A DNA stretch of 9,198 nucleotides from Bacteroidia bacterium. GTDB taxonomy: Bacteria; Planctomycetota; Phycisphaerae; Phycisphaerales; SM1A02. Of this stretch, positions 1-7,520 are shown piece after piece. The DNA lies in contig JASGCG010000040.1 of assembly GCA_030054235.1 (NCBI GenBank), positions 1 to 9,198 on the forward strand. The letters run 5' to 3'. Position 1 is the first letter of the stretch. Every line of letters starts with the position of its first letter. The notes below the pieces were generated by a model. It did not search any database. It saw only the letters and a list, made by a program, of their open reading frames with translations, and was not told the origin of the DNA. The translations under genes were made by a program, and so were the position numbers.

Positions 1-1414
1 GATGTTCGTCGCCAGGGCCGGTGCCCACGGTGATGGCCGTGCGTTCATCCAGGATGCGATCGACAAAGGTGCGGTGGCGGTGCTTGCCGACGACGGCGTG
101 GAGCCGATCGACGGCGTGGCGTGGCTTGCTGTGCGACGCAACGCGTCGCAGCATGGCGCGAAGGACGCCGCTGCACTGCTGCCGTGGATCGCCGAGGCGT
201 TCCACGGTTTCCCAAGTCGCCGGCTGCGGCTGGTTGGCATCACGGGCACCAACGGCAAGACCACGACAACCTATCTCTACCGACACATCGCACGCATCGC
301 AGGGCGGCGCTGCGGGCTCATCGGCACGGTCGAGACCGACGACGGAGCGGGGACGGTGGCGAGCAACCTCACTACGCCGGGCGCGATCGAACTCAGCGCG
401 ACCTTTGCGCGCATGGTGGCCCATGGTTGCGATGGTGCGGTCATGGAGACGAGCAGCCACGCCCTGCACCAGGGTCGCGTGGCCGCGCTGCGTTTCGGCT
501 GCGGCATCTTCACCAACCTGACCGGCGACCATCTGGACTACCACGGTTCGATGGAGCACTACGCGAGCGCCAAGGCGATCCTGTTCGCGGGACTCGATCC
601 ATGCGCAACGGCGATTGTGAACGCCGATGACCCCGCGCACGAGCGCATGCTGCGCGACTGCCGCGCCAACGTCATCCGATGCAGCGTGCGCAGCCCGCGC
701 GCCACGGCCAGTGCGCAGGAACTGCGCGTGGGTGTGGGCAGCATGCGCCTTCGGCTCAACGGGCCATGGGGGCGCATCGAGGCGGAGCTGCCGTTCACCG
801 GGCGCCACAACACCATGAACACGCTGCAGGCCGTGGCCGCTGCGTGGTCAGGCGGCATCGATGGAAGCGTGATCGAGCAGGCACTCGCCACATGCGCCGC
901 TCCACCGGGCCGGCTCGAGCCCGTCACCGCGCCCGGCGATCCGTTCACGGTGGTCGTCGACTACGCGCACACCGACGACGCGCTCCTGAACGTCTGCACG
1001 GCCTTGAAGTCCGTGCTCGAACCCGGTGGCCGACTGATCACCGTCTTCGGCTGCGGCGGAGACCGTGATCCCACCAAGCGGCCGCGCATGGCGCGCGTGG
1101 CGTGCGACCACAGCGATGTGGTCGTCGTCACCAGCGACAACCCGCGCACCGAGGCGCCAGAGTCGATCGTCGATCAGGTCATGGCCGGCGTGCCGCAGGG
1201 CACGGCCGCGATCGTGCATCGTGTGACGGATCGTTCAGCGGCGATCCATGCCGCCGTGGCCGAGGCCCGTGAGCGCGATGTGGTGCTCATCGCCGGCAAG
1301 GGTCACGAGGACTACCAGATCATCGGTACGGTCAAGCATCCGTTCGACGACCGCATCGTGGCCAAGGCCGCGCTCGCGGCCCGTGCCGCCATGCAGGAAG
1401 GAGCACTCGCGTGA
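1..1414 (+). CDS. murE: MurE, UDP-MurNAc-tripeptide ligase, 5' end missing
   Basis: Cytoplasmic ATP-dependent ligase that adds the third stem-peptide residue to UDP-MurNAc-L-Ala-D-Glu in peptidoglycan synthesis. The window opens inside the gene. The first visible residues (xFVARAGAHGDGRAFI) match a segment some 40-50 residues into family members, so the ATG at base 2 is internal, not the start. In residues numbered from that ATG, the ATP loop GITGTNGKTTT lies at 79-89, the METSSHAL segment at 148-155, the HLDYHGSMEHYASAK segment with the lysine expected to be carbamylated at 191, YAHTDDAL at 321-328, DNPR at 379-382 and GKGHEDYQI at 432-440. DNPR is the signature of enzymes that use meso-diaminopimelate rather than lysine; the substrate is inferred from it. 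The end is intact. The stop TGA overlaps the murF GTG (GTGA, 1411-1414), which indicates translational coupling in one operon. Confidence 0.95.
   Translation, partial: MFVARAGAHGDGRAFIQDAIDKGAVAVLADDGVEPIDGVAWLAVRRNASQHGAKDAAALLPWIAEAFHGFPSRRLRLVGITGTNGKTTTTYLYRHIARIAGRRCGLIGTVETDDGAGTVASNLTTPGAIELSATFARMVAHGCDGAVMETSSHALHQGRVAALRFGCGIFTNLTGDHLDYHGSMEHYASAKAILFAGLDPCATAIVNADDPAHERMLRDCRANVIRCSVRSPRATASAQELRVGVGSMRLRLNGPWGRIEAELPFTGRHNTMNTLQAVAAAWSGGIDGSVIEQALATCAAPPGRLEPVTAPGDPFTVVVDYAHTDDALLNVCTALKSVLEPGGRLITVFGCGGDRDPTKRPRMARVACDHSDVVVVTSDNPRTEAPESIVDQVMAGVPQGTAAIVHRVTDRSAAIHAAVAEARERDVVLIAGKGHEDYQIIGTVKHPFDDRIVAKAALAARAAMQEGALA
1395..1403 (+). promoter_or_regulatory. Shine-Dalgarno site of murF
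   Basis: AGGAAGGAG lies 7 bases before the GTG at 1411. It is a strong purine-rich ribosome binding site inside the last codons of murE. It supports the GTG start of murF and shows that this organism does use Shine-Dalgarno initiation within operons. Confidence 0.75.
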
Positions 1415-2817
1415 CGTTTCTCTCGCATGATGCGATGGCCGGTGCCACGGGCGGTCGATGGGTCGGGCCGCCCCGGAGCGGCGAACCGCTCGCGGGCATC
1501 GGCACCGACACGCGCGTGCCGCTGCATGGGCGCGCGTTCGTGGCGCTCCTGGGCGAGCAGCACGATGCGCACCACCACCTGGGTGCCGCGCAATCGGCCG
1601 GTGCTGCTGCGCTGATCGTGTCCAGGTTTCCCGACGGCTTCACGCCCTCGGTGCCCACGCTGCTCGTGCGCGACACGCTCGTCGCGCTGCAGCAGCTCGC
1701 CACGGCGTGGCGCGCGGAGGTCTCGCCGTTCACCATCGGCATCACCGGGTCGAGCGGCAAGACGACGACGCGTCGCCTCCTCCACGGCGTGCTGTCGCAG
1801 CAGCAGCGCGGCACGAGCAGCCCCAAGAGCTTCAACAACGAGATCGGCGTGCCGCTCACCATGCTGTCCGCGTCCCGCGGCGATGACTTCCTGCTGCTGG
1901 AGATGGGCATGAATCACCCGGGCGAGATCCGTCGCCTGTCGGCGATCGCCGAGCAGGATGCAGCCGTGATCACCATGGTCGGTCGAGCGCACCTGGGTGG
2001 CATGGGCTCGCTCGAGGCGATCGCCACCGAGAAGGCGAGCATTGCCGATGGCCTGCCGGCGTGCGCGCCATTGATCGTCAATGGTGACAACGCGCCACTG
2101 ATGCAGGCGCTTGCCGAGCTGGGGCGCTGCGACCTGCGCGTGATCACCTTTGGGACCGATGCCGCGCGCAACGTGCGGTTGGTGTCGCGCGAACAGCATC
2201 CCGAGGTGCAGGTGGTGACCGCCCGCGCCCATGGCCAGCTCGTGCAGTTCGAGCTGCGGCTGCCGGGCATCCACAACGCCATGAATGCCTTGGCTGCGCT
2301 CGCCATGGGGCTCGATCGCGGCCTGACGCCGGCGCAGGTTGCGCGTGGGCTGGCCACCGTCGAACCGTCCGAGATGCGCATGGTGCGCGAGCGGATCGGC
2401 TCCGTGGACGTCTACAACGATGCCTACAACGCGAACCCCGATGCGGTGGCGGCCGCACTGCGGTCCTTCGCCGAGGTGGCCGCGCGTGCCCCGCGTCGCG
2501 TGGTCGTGCTTGGTGACATGCTCGAGCTCGGCGATGCCGAGCGTGCCCTGCATGAGGAAGTCGGCCGCGTGGCAGCGTCGGTGCTCGAGCGCGGGGACCG
2601 AGCATGGTTCATCGGGCCGCGCAGCAGGTTCGGCGCCGATGCCGCGCGTGAGGCGGGGCTCGACGTCGAGTGGGTCGAGTCGCTCGATGGCGGCGCGGCG
2701 GCCTCGATCGCCGCGGCCTTGGCCGAGGGTGATGCGGTGCTCCTGAAGGGGAGCCGGGGATCGGCGGTCGAGCGCGTGCTGCCGGCACTGCGCGCGGCGC
2801 CGCTTGTGGCGGGCTGA
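1411..2817 (+). CDS. murF: MurF, UDP-MurNAc-pentapeptide synthetase (D-Ala-D-Ala adding)
   Basis: Cytoplasmic Mur ligase that joins D-Ala-D-Ala to the UDP-MurNAc-tripeptide using ATP, completing the soluble pentapeptide precursor. It has 468 residues, a normal length for the family. The N-terminal substrate domain is about residues 1-100. The ATP loop GITGSSGKTTT is at 110-120, followed by SPKSFNNEIGVPLTML at 137-152, which is highly typical of MurF. EMGMNHPGEI is at 164-173, the region with the expected carbamylated lysine around 200-212, HNAMNALAALA at 288-298, DVYNDAYNANPDAV at 333-346, VVVLGDMLELG at 364-374 and LLKGSRG at 444-450. The start is GTG with a good Shine-Dalgarno site and a 4-base overlap with murE. 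An in-frame ATG further in would cut the N-terminal domain. mraY follows after 38 bases, so the three genes very likely form one transcript. Confidence 0.96.
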   Translation: MTFLSHDAMAGATGGRWVGPPRSGEPLAGIGTDTRVPLHGRAFVALLGEQHDAHHHLGAAQSAGAAALIVSRFPDGFTPSVPTLLVRDTLVALQQLATAWRAEVSPFTIGITGSSGKTTTRRLLHGVLSQQQRGTSSPKSFNNEIGVPLTMLSASRGDDFLLLEMGMNHPGEIRRLSAIAEQDAAVITMVGRAHLGGMGSLEAIATEKASIADGLPACAPLIVNGDNAPLMQALAELGRCDLRVITFGTDAARNVRLVSREQHPEVQVVTARAHGQLVQFELRLPGIHNAMNALAALAMGLDRGLTPAQVARGLATVEPSEMRMVRERIGSVDVYNDAYNANPDAVAAALRSFAEVAARAPRRVVVLGDMLELGDAERALHEEVGRVAASVLERGDRAWFIGPRSRFGADAAREAGLDVEWVESLDGGAAASIAAALAEGDAVLLKGSRGSAVERVLPALRAAPLVAG

Positions 2818-2855
2818 TCGGAGGATCGGCCCACGGGCCGGGTCAGGGACAGGGC

Positions 2856-4061
2856 ATGCTCTACAACCTCGTCGTCGAATTCCAGGACAAGCTCGACTCG
2901 ATCCCGCTCTTGCGCTGGATCGTCGGCATCATGTGGCAGGTCGAGTTCCGCGCGTTCGCCGCGGTGCTGATCTCGTTCTCGCTTGCGCTCTGGCAGGGGC
3001 CTGGCGTGATCGCGTGGCTGCAGCGCAAGAAGATCGGCGACACCGCCGAGTTCGGCCACGAGGAGATCAACCGCCTGATGCAGGGGCGCAGCGGCGTGCC
3101 CACCATGGGCGGGATCTTCCTGTGCGGGAGCATCCTCGTGACCACGGCGCTCTTGGCCGATGTCTGGTTCAACCGCTACATCCAGATCTCGCTGATCGTG
3201 CTCGTGTGGATGAGTGGCGTGGGAGCGATCGACGACTGGCTCAAGCTGACCTCGAGTCAGCGCAAGCCGGGCTCGCGCGATGGGCTCTACAGCTGGGAGA
3301 AGCTCGTGTTCCAGGTCGGTCTGGGCCTGGTCGTCGGATACTTCGTCTACACGGCCGCCAAGCTGCCTGATGCGCACGTCCTGAACCTGCCGCTGCAGCG
3401 CACCTATCCGCCCACCGCCGTCAAGGACTTTGTCGGGCTGCGGCTCGATCTCGCGCCGAGCGTGATCGTGCTGGGCGTGGGCGCGTTCGCCGTGCTCTGC
3501 GCGTTCTTCATGACCGGCTTCTCGAATGCCGTGAACATCACCGATGGAATGGATGGCCTTGCCGGGGGGAACATGGTCATCACGAGCTTCGCGCTGATGG
3601 TTCTGGCCTACATCTCCGGGCACGCCAACACGGCGTACTTCCTGCTGGTGCCGTACGTGCCTGGCTCTGCCGAGCTCATGGTGCTCGCCGGCTCGATGGC
3701 GGGAGCCACGCTCGGGTTCCTCTGGTTCAACGCGCACCCCGCCCGCGTCTTCATGGGAGACACCGGCTCGCTCGCGCTGGGCGCGCTCATGGGTTACATC
3801 GGCGTCGTGACCCGCAACGAGCTGCTCCTGCCGGTCATCGGCGCGGTGTACGTCATCGAGATCTCGACCGTGATGATGCAGGTCAGCTGGTTCAAGTGGA
3901 CCAAGCGCAAGTACGGCGAGGGCCGCCGGATCTTCCCGAGCACGCCGATCCACCACGGCTTCCACATGATCGGCTGGAAGGAGACGCAGATCGTCACGCG
4001 CTCCTACATCGTGAGCGCCGTGGCGGTCGTGATCGCGCTGGTCACCCTGAAGCTGCGCTGA
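2856..4061 (+). CDS. mraY: MraY, phospho-MurNAc-pentapeptide translocase
   Basis: Integral membrane enzyme that transfers phospho-MurNAc-pentapeptide from UDP to undecaprenyl phosphate, forming lipid I on the inner face of the membrane. The protein has 401 residues, longer than the E. coli enzyme of about 360, with roughly ten hydrophobic segments. Family motifs are VPTMGG at 81-86, the catalytic AIDDWLK at 124-130 (Asp126, Asp127), NAVNITDGMDGLAGG at 224-238, FNAHPARVFMGDTGSLALG at 291-309 and TPIHHGFHMIGWKE at 363-376, with an ending (VTLKLR) like the E. coli one. Two places depart from the usual pattern. The normal HHH motif reads HHG (366-368), and the usual KxGTPTMGG reads RSGVPTMGG (78-86). 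AGGG repeats at 2845-2854 are a modest ribosome binding site for the ATG. Its stop is 8 bases from the end of the convergent thioredoxin-like gene, so the murE-murF-mraY run ends here. Confidence 0.96.
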   Translation: MLYNLVVEFQDKLDSIPLLRWIVGIMWQVEFRAFAAVLISFSLALWQGPGVIAWLQRKKIGDTAEFGHEEINRLMQGRSGVPTMGGIFLCGSILVTTALLADVWFNRYIQISLIVLVWMSGVGAIDDWLKLTSSQRKPGSRDGLYSWEKLVFQVGLGLVVGYFVYTAAKLPDAHVLNLPLQRTYPPTAVKDFVGLRLDLAPSVIVLGVGAFAVLCAFFMTGFSNAVNITDGMDGLAGGNMVITSFALMVLAYISGHANTAYFLLVPYVPGSAELMVLAGSMAGATLGFLWFNAHPARVFMGDTGSLALGALMGYIGVVTRNELLLPVIGAVYVIEISTVMMQVSWFKWTKRKYGEGRRIFPSTPIHHGFHMIGWKETQIVTRSYIVSAVAVVIALVTLKLR

Positions 4062-4069
4062 GCTCGCGG

Positions 4070-4636
4070 TCAGTCACCGTGCTTGCCGCGCAGGCGCGGG
4101 CTGAGGCGTGCGATCAGGTGAGCGCGCTCGAACTCGTCGAGCCAGTCCTGGACCGTGGCGGACAGTTCATCGTCGGCCACCCGCGCGCCCGGCAGGGGGC
4201 AGCTCGCGCCAAGGGCGCGCGACGCGATGGCGCGGTAGCGGGACAGCGTTCGGTCGCCGAGCAGCGCGAGGAACTCGAAGTCCTCGTTCGCGAAGATCAC
4301 CGTGGGCACCCGCAGGCCGCCGCAGATGCGCACCTCGTCCGACAGGTCCGCGTGCGCATCGCGATCAAGCCAGCGCAGGTCGATCATGGGTGACGCCGCA
4401 GCGATGGCATGCAGCATCGGCCCCTGCGCCGAGCAGTCGCCGCACCACATGCCGCTCAGGCAGATCACGTTGATCCTGCGGGTGAAGCCGCCCACGAGGG
4501 CGCGCTGCGCATCCGAAAGCTGCACGCGCGCCTCGACGGCTCGCCAGGCGGGCTCATGCTGCGGGCTGGAGCGGACGTAGTCGGCGTAGGGGGTGCCGGC
4601 GGCATGCTTCGAACGCAGGAACGAGGGATCGATCAT
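4070..4636 (-). CDS. Thioredoxin-fold protein with WCGDC motif
   Basis: Protein of 188 residues with a central thioredoxin-like fold. The redox motif WCGDC is at residues 64-68 (Cys65, Cys68) after a hydrophobic strand (NVICLSG, 56-62), and the cis-proline motif RVPTVIF is at 109-115 (Pro111). A third cysteine, Cys105, lies just before the cis-proline loop and a fourth at 146. An N-terminal helical extension of about 50 residues and a charged C-terminal tail flank the fold. No signal peptide is visible, so it is probably cytoplasmic. The family is the loosely characterised bacterial thioredoxin-like group (of the Thioredoxin_9 type, from memory). A thiol reductase or thiol-disulfide role is inferred and the partner is unknown. 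It lies 44 bases downstream of mutS on the same strand and converges on mraY. A TAGGCT box 6 bases before the ATG, with TTGCAC 16 bases further upstream, suggests it may have its own promoter. Confidence 0.85.
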   Translation of the reverse strand: MIDPSFLRSKHAAGTPYADYVRSSPQHEPAWRAVEARVQLSDAQRALVGGFTRRINVICLSGMWCGDCSAQGPMLHAIAAASPMIDLRWLDRDAHADLSDEVRICGGLRVPTVIFANEDFEFLALLGDRTLSRYRAIASRALGASCPLPGARVADDELSATVQDWLDEFERAHLIARLSPRLRGKHGD

Positions 4637-4642
4637 GCACGA

Positions 4643-4670
4643 AGCCTAGCGGTGCAGCGATCCGGTGCAA
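4643..4670 (-). promoter_or_regulatory. Candidate promoter of the thioredoxin-like gene
   Basis: Reading the minus strand, TTGCAC (4670-4665) is followed after 16 bases by TAGGCT (4648-4643), and the ATG comes only 6 bases later. No Shine-Dalgarno sequence lies between them. This layout would give a transcript starting at or next to the start codon, that is, a leaderless mRNA. The -35 match is only TTG plus weak bases. Confidence 0.4.
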
Positions 4671-4680
4671 CCGACGTTCC

Positions 4681-7293
4681 TCACCCACGCGACTCGCGCT
4701 GCAGGTCGCGCAACAGATCGAAGGCCTGCATCGGCGTGAGGTGATCCAGATCGATCCCGCGCAGGCGATCGAGCGCCGGATGCGGCAGGTACTGGGTGAA
4801 GAGCGAAAGCTGCTCGCCCGCGGTGGCGGCCTCCGGGCGCGCGGGCGCAGCATGACCGGCCTCGAGCGATGCGAGGATGGCCCGGGCGCGCTCGACCGTC
4901 GCGCGCGGCACGCCTGCCAGTTGCGCGACGTGGATCCCGTAGCTGCGATCGGTCCGGCCCACCTCGATGCGGTGCAGGAAGACGATCTCGTCCTTCCACT
5001 CGCGCACGGCGACGTGCAGGTTCGTGATGTCGCAGCGTTCGTCCGCGAGCGTGGTGATCTCGTGGTAGTGCGTGGCGAAGAGCGTTCGGCAGCCTCGATC
5101 AGCGAGCGTTTCCGTGATGGCCCACGCCAGGCTCAGGCCATCGAGCGTGCTCGTGCCGCGGCCGATCTCGTCCAGGATCACCAGGCTCCGCCGGGTGGCC
5201 GCGTTCAGGATCGCCGCCGTCTCGGTCATCTCGACCATGAACGTGCTCTGTCCGGAGTGCAGTTCATCGCTCGCGCCGATGCGCGTGAAGATCCGGTCGG
5301 TCAGGCCGACGACGGCCCGTTGCGCAGGGACGAAGCTGCCGGCATGCGCCAGCAGCGCGATCAGCGCACACTGGCGGATGTAGGTGCTCTTGCCGGCCAT
5401 GTTGGGGCCGGTGATGAGCGCCAGTCGTGCGCTGCCATCATGCCCGAGGCGGCAATCGTTGGGCACGAAGCGTTCGCGGAGCACGCCATCGAGGACCGGA
5501 TGCCGCCCCTGGTCGATGCTCAGCTCGGCGTCATCGACGAGCTGCGGCCTGGTCCACCCCGATTCGCTCGCCACGGTGGCGAAGCAGCGCAGCACATCGA
5601 GCGCGGCGATCGACTCGGCGATGATGGCGATGGCTGCACCGTGTTCGGCGAGCATCGCACACGCTTCACTGAACAGCCGCTGTTCGCGTTCGATGGCGCG
5701 CGCCTCGGCCGTGAGCACCTTGTGCTCGAACTCCTTGAGTTCGGGCGTCGTGTAGCGCTCGGCATTGCGCAGGGTCTGCTTGCGGATCAGCCACTCCGGC
5801 GCCCGCCCGGCCTGCGCCGACGAGAGCTCGATGTAGTAGCCGAACACGCGGTTGTAGCCCGTCTTGAGCGTGTCGATCCCCGAGCGCTCGATCAGTTCCG
5901 CCTGATACCGCGCCAGCCACGCGTTGGCATCGCGCTGCAGGAGCCGCGCCTCGTCGAGCTCGGCATCCACGCCGTCGAGCCACAGGCCGCCCTCGCGCAG
6001 GTGCGATGGGGGTGCATCCACGCACTGTCCGGCAAGGCGGATCGCCAGCTCGCGGACCGCGGGCAGCGCATCGCTCATCGGCTGCGCGAACGGCCCGAGT
6101 GCGGGCGTGCCCGCGCAGGCGACGGCGATTTCGCTGCAGCGTGCAAGCGAGCGCGCCAGGGCAGCGAGGTCGCGCGGCGTCGCACGGCCCATCGCGATGC
6201 GGCCATGCATGCGGGCGATGTCCTGCACGCCATCGAGCGCCTCGCCGAGCACGGCGCTGGCGCGCTGGTCCTGGGCGAGCGCTGCCACGGCATCGAGCCG
6301 CTGCGTGATCGGGGCGAGCTGCGCGAGCGGTGCGCAGAGCCAATCACGCAGGAGCCGCCGTCCCATGCCGGTCCGGCATCGCTGCATCGAGGCGACCAGG
6401 CTTCCGGCCGCCTGGCCCGATCGCGCGGTGCGCTCAAGTTCAAGGCTTCGCAGGCTCGTGGCATCGATGGCCAGCACGGCACCGGACTCGACGATCGACG
6501 GTGCCCGAAGATGCCGCAGCGACTCGGGGCGTTGCGCTTCGTGGAGGTAGCGCAGCAGCGCACCCGCCGCTCGCGCGGGCGCACCTTCCGCGTCGAGGCC
6601 AAAGCCCGCAAGCGTCGAGGTGCGGTAGTGCGAGCACAGGGCCTCGGTTGCCTCCGTGCTGCGGAAGTACCAGCCCGGGCGTTCCGTGCGGGCAGCACCG
6701 ATGGCCAGCACCATCGCAGCGTGGCGCTCGCGGGTGGCCTCGTCGTCGGCCTCCTCGAGGAGCAGTTCGGCCACACCGAGACGCAGCGCTTCGTCCACCA
6801 GGCGCGCCGTTGGCACGGTCCGCAGCGAGAACTCGCCTGTCGACAGCTCGACCGTGGCGATCGCTGCCGCAGCGCCCTGCATGCAGAGCGCCGCCATGCG
6901 ATTGCTGGTGCCGTCGTCGAGCAGGCTTTCGTCCACGCGCGTGCCCGGCGTGATCACGCGCCGCACGTCGCGCTCGACCACGCCCTTGGCTTCCTTCGGA
7001 TCCTGCACCTGCTCGCACACTGCGACGCGGAAGCCCGCGTCGACCAGTCGGCGTAGGTAGGTCTCGGCACTGTGGAAGGGGACGCCGGCCATCGGGATCC
7101 CGCTCGTGCGCTCGGTCAGCGTGATGCCAAGCGCGCGGTGCGCGGTCACCGCGTCGTCGTCGAAGAGCTCGTAGAAGTCGCCCATGCGGAAGAAGAGCAG
7201 GCAATCGGGATAGCGCGCCTTGAAGTGCGCGTGCTGCCGCATGGCGGGCGTGTCGCGGTTGGGCGCGGGCGCCTGGGGGGCCATCTTCTCCAC
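4681..7293 (-). CDS. mutS: MutS, DNA mismatch-recognition ATPase
   Basis: Recognises base mismatches and small loops in newly replicated DNA and starts mismatch repair. It has 870 residues, normal for MutS. The N-terminal recognition domain carries GDFYELF at 38-44, with the wedge Phe40 and Glu42 of the F-x-E motif. The connector, lever and clamp domains follow to about residue 560. The C-terminal ABC-type ATPase has Walker A GPNMAGKST at 629-637 (Lys635), the STFMVEMTETAAIL segment, Walker B LVILDEIGRGTST with Asp708 and Glu709, and the THYHEI switch. Near the C-terminus QLSLF (828-832) looks like a sliding-clamp binding motif, followed by a tetramerisation-like helix (LTPMQAFDLL). The longest frame starts at GTG 7293. 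An ATG at 7284 would give 867 residues. GTG is preferred because a TACCCT box sits 7 bases before it, but the choice is not certain. The thioredoxin-like gene follows on the same strand, and no mutL is in view. Confidence 0.96.
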   Translation of the reverse strand: MEKMAPQAPAPNRDTPAMRQHAHFKARYPDCLLFFRMGDFYELFDDDAVTAHRALGITLTERTSGIPMAGVPFHSAETYLRRLVDAGFRVAVCEQVQDPKEAKGVVERDVRRVITPGTRVDESLLDDGTSNRMAALCMQGAAAAIATVELSTGEFSLRTVPTARLVDEALRLGVAELLLEEADDEATRERHAAMVLAIGAARTERPGWYFRSTEATEALCSHYRTSTLAGFGLDAEGAPARAAGALLRYLHEAQRPESLRHLRAPSIVESGAVLAIDATSLRSLELERTARSGQAAGSLVASMQRCRTGMGRRLLRDWLCAPLAQLAPITQRLDAVAALAQDQRASAVLGEALDGVQDIARMHGRIAMGRATPRDLAALARSLARCSEIAVACAGTPALGPFAQPMSDALPAVRELAIRLAGQCVDAPPSHLREGGLWLDGVDAELDEARLLQRDANAWLARYQAELIERSGIDTLKTGYNRVFGYYIELSSAQAGRAPEWLIRKQTLRNAERYTTPELKEFEHKVLTAEARAIEREQRLFSEACAMLAEHGAAIAIIAESIAALDVLRCFATVASESGWTRPQLVDDAELSIDQGRHPVLDGVLRERFVPNDCRLGHDGSARLALITGPNMAGKSTYIRQCALIALLAHAGSFVPAQRAVVGLTDRIFTRIGASDELHSGQSTFMVEMTETAAILNAATRRSLVILDEIGRGTSTLDGLSLAWAITETLADRGCRTLFATHYHEITTLADERCDITNLHVAVREWKDEIVFLHRIEVGRTDRSYGIHVAQLAGVPRATVERARAILASLEAGHAAPARPEAATAGEQLSLFTQYLPHPALDRLRGIDLDHLTPMQAFDLLRDLQRESRG

Positions 7294-7300
7294 GACGGAG

Positions 7301-7306
7301 AGGGTA
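7301..7306 (-). promoter_or_regulatory. Candidate -10 box of mutS
   Basis: On the minus strand TACCCT ends 7 bases before the GTG start of mutS. There is no Shine-Dalgarno sequence between box and start, and no convincing -35 hexamer was found. It is read as a -10 element of a leaderless or nearly leaderless transcript because three other genes in the window show the same arrangement. Confidence 0.35.
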
Positions 7307-7332
7307 GCGGCTGGTCTTGTCGGCTCCCGCCC

Positions 7333-7365
7333 CGGGCGTGTTATCGCAGTGCCGTGAGACGCCCG
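7333..7365. repeat. Inverted repeat between mutS and the tRNA gene
   Basis: CGGGCGT (7333-7339) is matched by its exact reverse complement ACGCCCG (7359-7365), with 19 bases between the arms. It lies just upstream of the tRNA -10 box and covers where its -35 would be. It could be an operator for a dimeric regulator or a chance GC-rich match. Confidence 0.3.
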
Positions 7366-7372
7366 ATCGCGC

Positions 7373-7378
7373 TATACT
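7373..7378 (+). promoter_or_regulatory. -10 box of the tRNA-Ala promoter
   Basis: TATACT, a near-consensus -10 hexamer in an otherwise GC-rich stretch, ends 12 bases before the first base of the tRNA. That places transcription start a few bases upstream of the mature 5' end, as is usual for a stable RNA. The -35 region (about 7349-7356, GTGCCGTG) matches the consensus poorly. Confidence 0.6.
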
Positions 7379-7390
7379 CTTCGCCCCGCT

Positions 7391-7463
7391 GGGCTGGTAG
7401 CTCAATTGGCAGAGCGCCTCGGTCGCATCGAGGAGGTTGTGAGTTCGATTCTCATCCAGTCCA
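7391..7463 (+). tRNA. tRNA-Ala, anticodon CGC
   Basis: A complete cloverleaf of 73 bases. The acceptor stem is GGGCTGG with CCAGTCC (7391-7397 and 7456-7462), including a G3-U70 pair, the main identity element for alanyl-tRNA synthetase. The D arm is GCTC/GAGC (7400-7415) with GG in the loop. The anticodon stem is CCTCG/CGAGG (7417-7433) with loop GTCGCAT and anticodon CGC at 7424-7426. The variable loop has 5 bases. The T arm is GTGAG/CTCAT with loop TTCGATT (7439-7455). The discriminator is A at 7463. It reads the GCG alanine codon. The next bases are CTT, so the CCA end is not encoded and must be added by nucleotidyltransferase. Position 32 is G where a pyrimidine is usual. The gene is divergent from mutS and has its own -10 box. 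Confidence 0.93.
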
Positions 7464-7470
7464 CTTGATT

Positions 7471-7503
7471 CGGGCGTCGCTCTGCGGCGCCCGCGTCGTT
7501 TCC
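7471..7503 (+). terminator. Hairpin after the tRNA, possible terminator
   Basis: A 9-bp stem (7471-7479 with 7485-7493, one G-U pair) closes a 5-base loop CTCTG and is followed by GCGTCGTTT. The T-run is short, so this is a weak intrinsic terminator at best. It may instead protect or help process the 3' end of the tRNA precursor. If it does not stop transcription, the ZIP gene 60 bases downstream of the tRNA could be read from the tRNA promoter, since no separate promoter is obvious in the gap. Confidence 0.4.
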
Positions 7504-7513
7504 GGAGACCATC

Positions 7514-7520
7514 GGAAGGA
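7514..7520 (+). promoter_or_regulatory. Shine-Dalgarno site of the ZIP transporter gene
   Basis: GGAAGGA precedes the ATG at 7524 by 3 bases, a rather short but workable spacing. It supports this ATG as the start. Confidence 0.55.

Noticed and set aside
1312..2553. Open frame of 413 codons on the minus strand opposite murE and murF
   Set aside because: It crosses the murE/murF junction in antisense and has low-complexity His/Arg composition.
2424..3965. Open frame of 513 codons on the minus strand opposite murF and mraY
   Set aside because: It is His/Arg/Asp-rich, spans two unrelated sense genes and their gap, and has no domain; it is a compositional shadow.
4086..4099. Small hairpin CCGCG-CAGG-CGCGG near the mraY/thioredoxin-like convergence, as a terminator
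   Set aside because: The stem is only 5 bp, no T-run follows on either strand, and it lies within the thioredoxin-like coding region.
4741..7056. Open frame of about 770 codons on the plus strand opposite mutS
   Set aside because: It is the antisense of a clearly conserved mutS, is Arg/Ala/Gly-rich without recognisable motifs, and is explained by third-position GC bias keeping stop codons out of the opposite strand.
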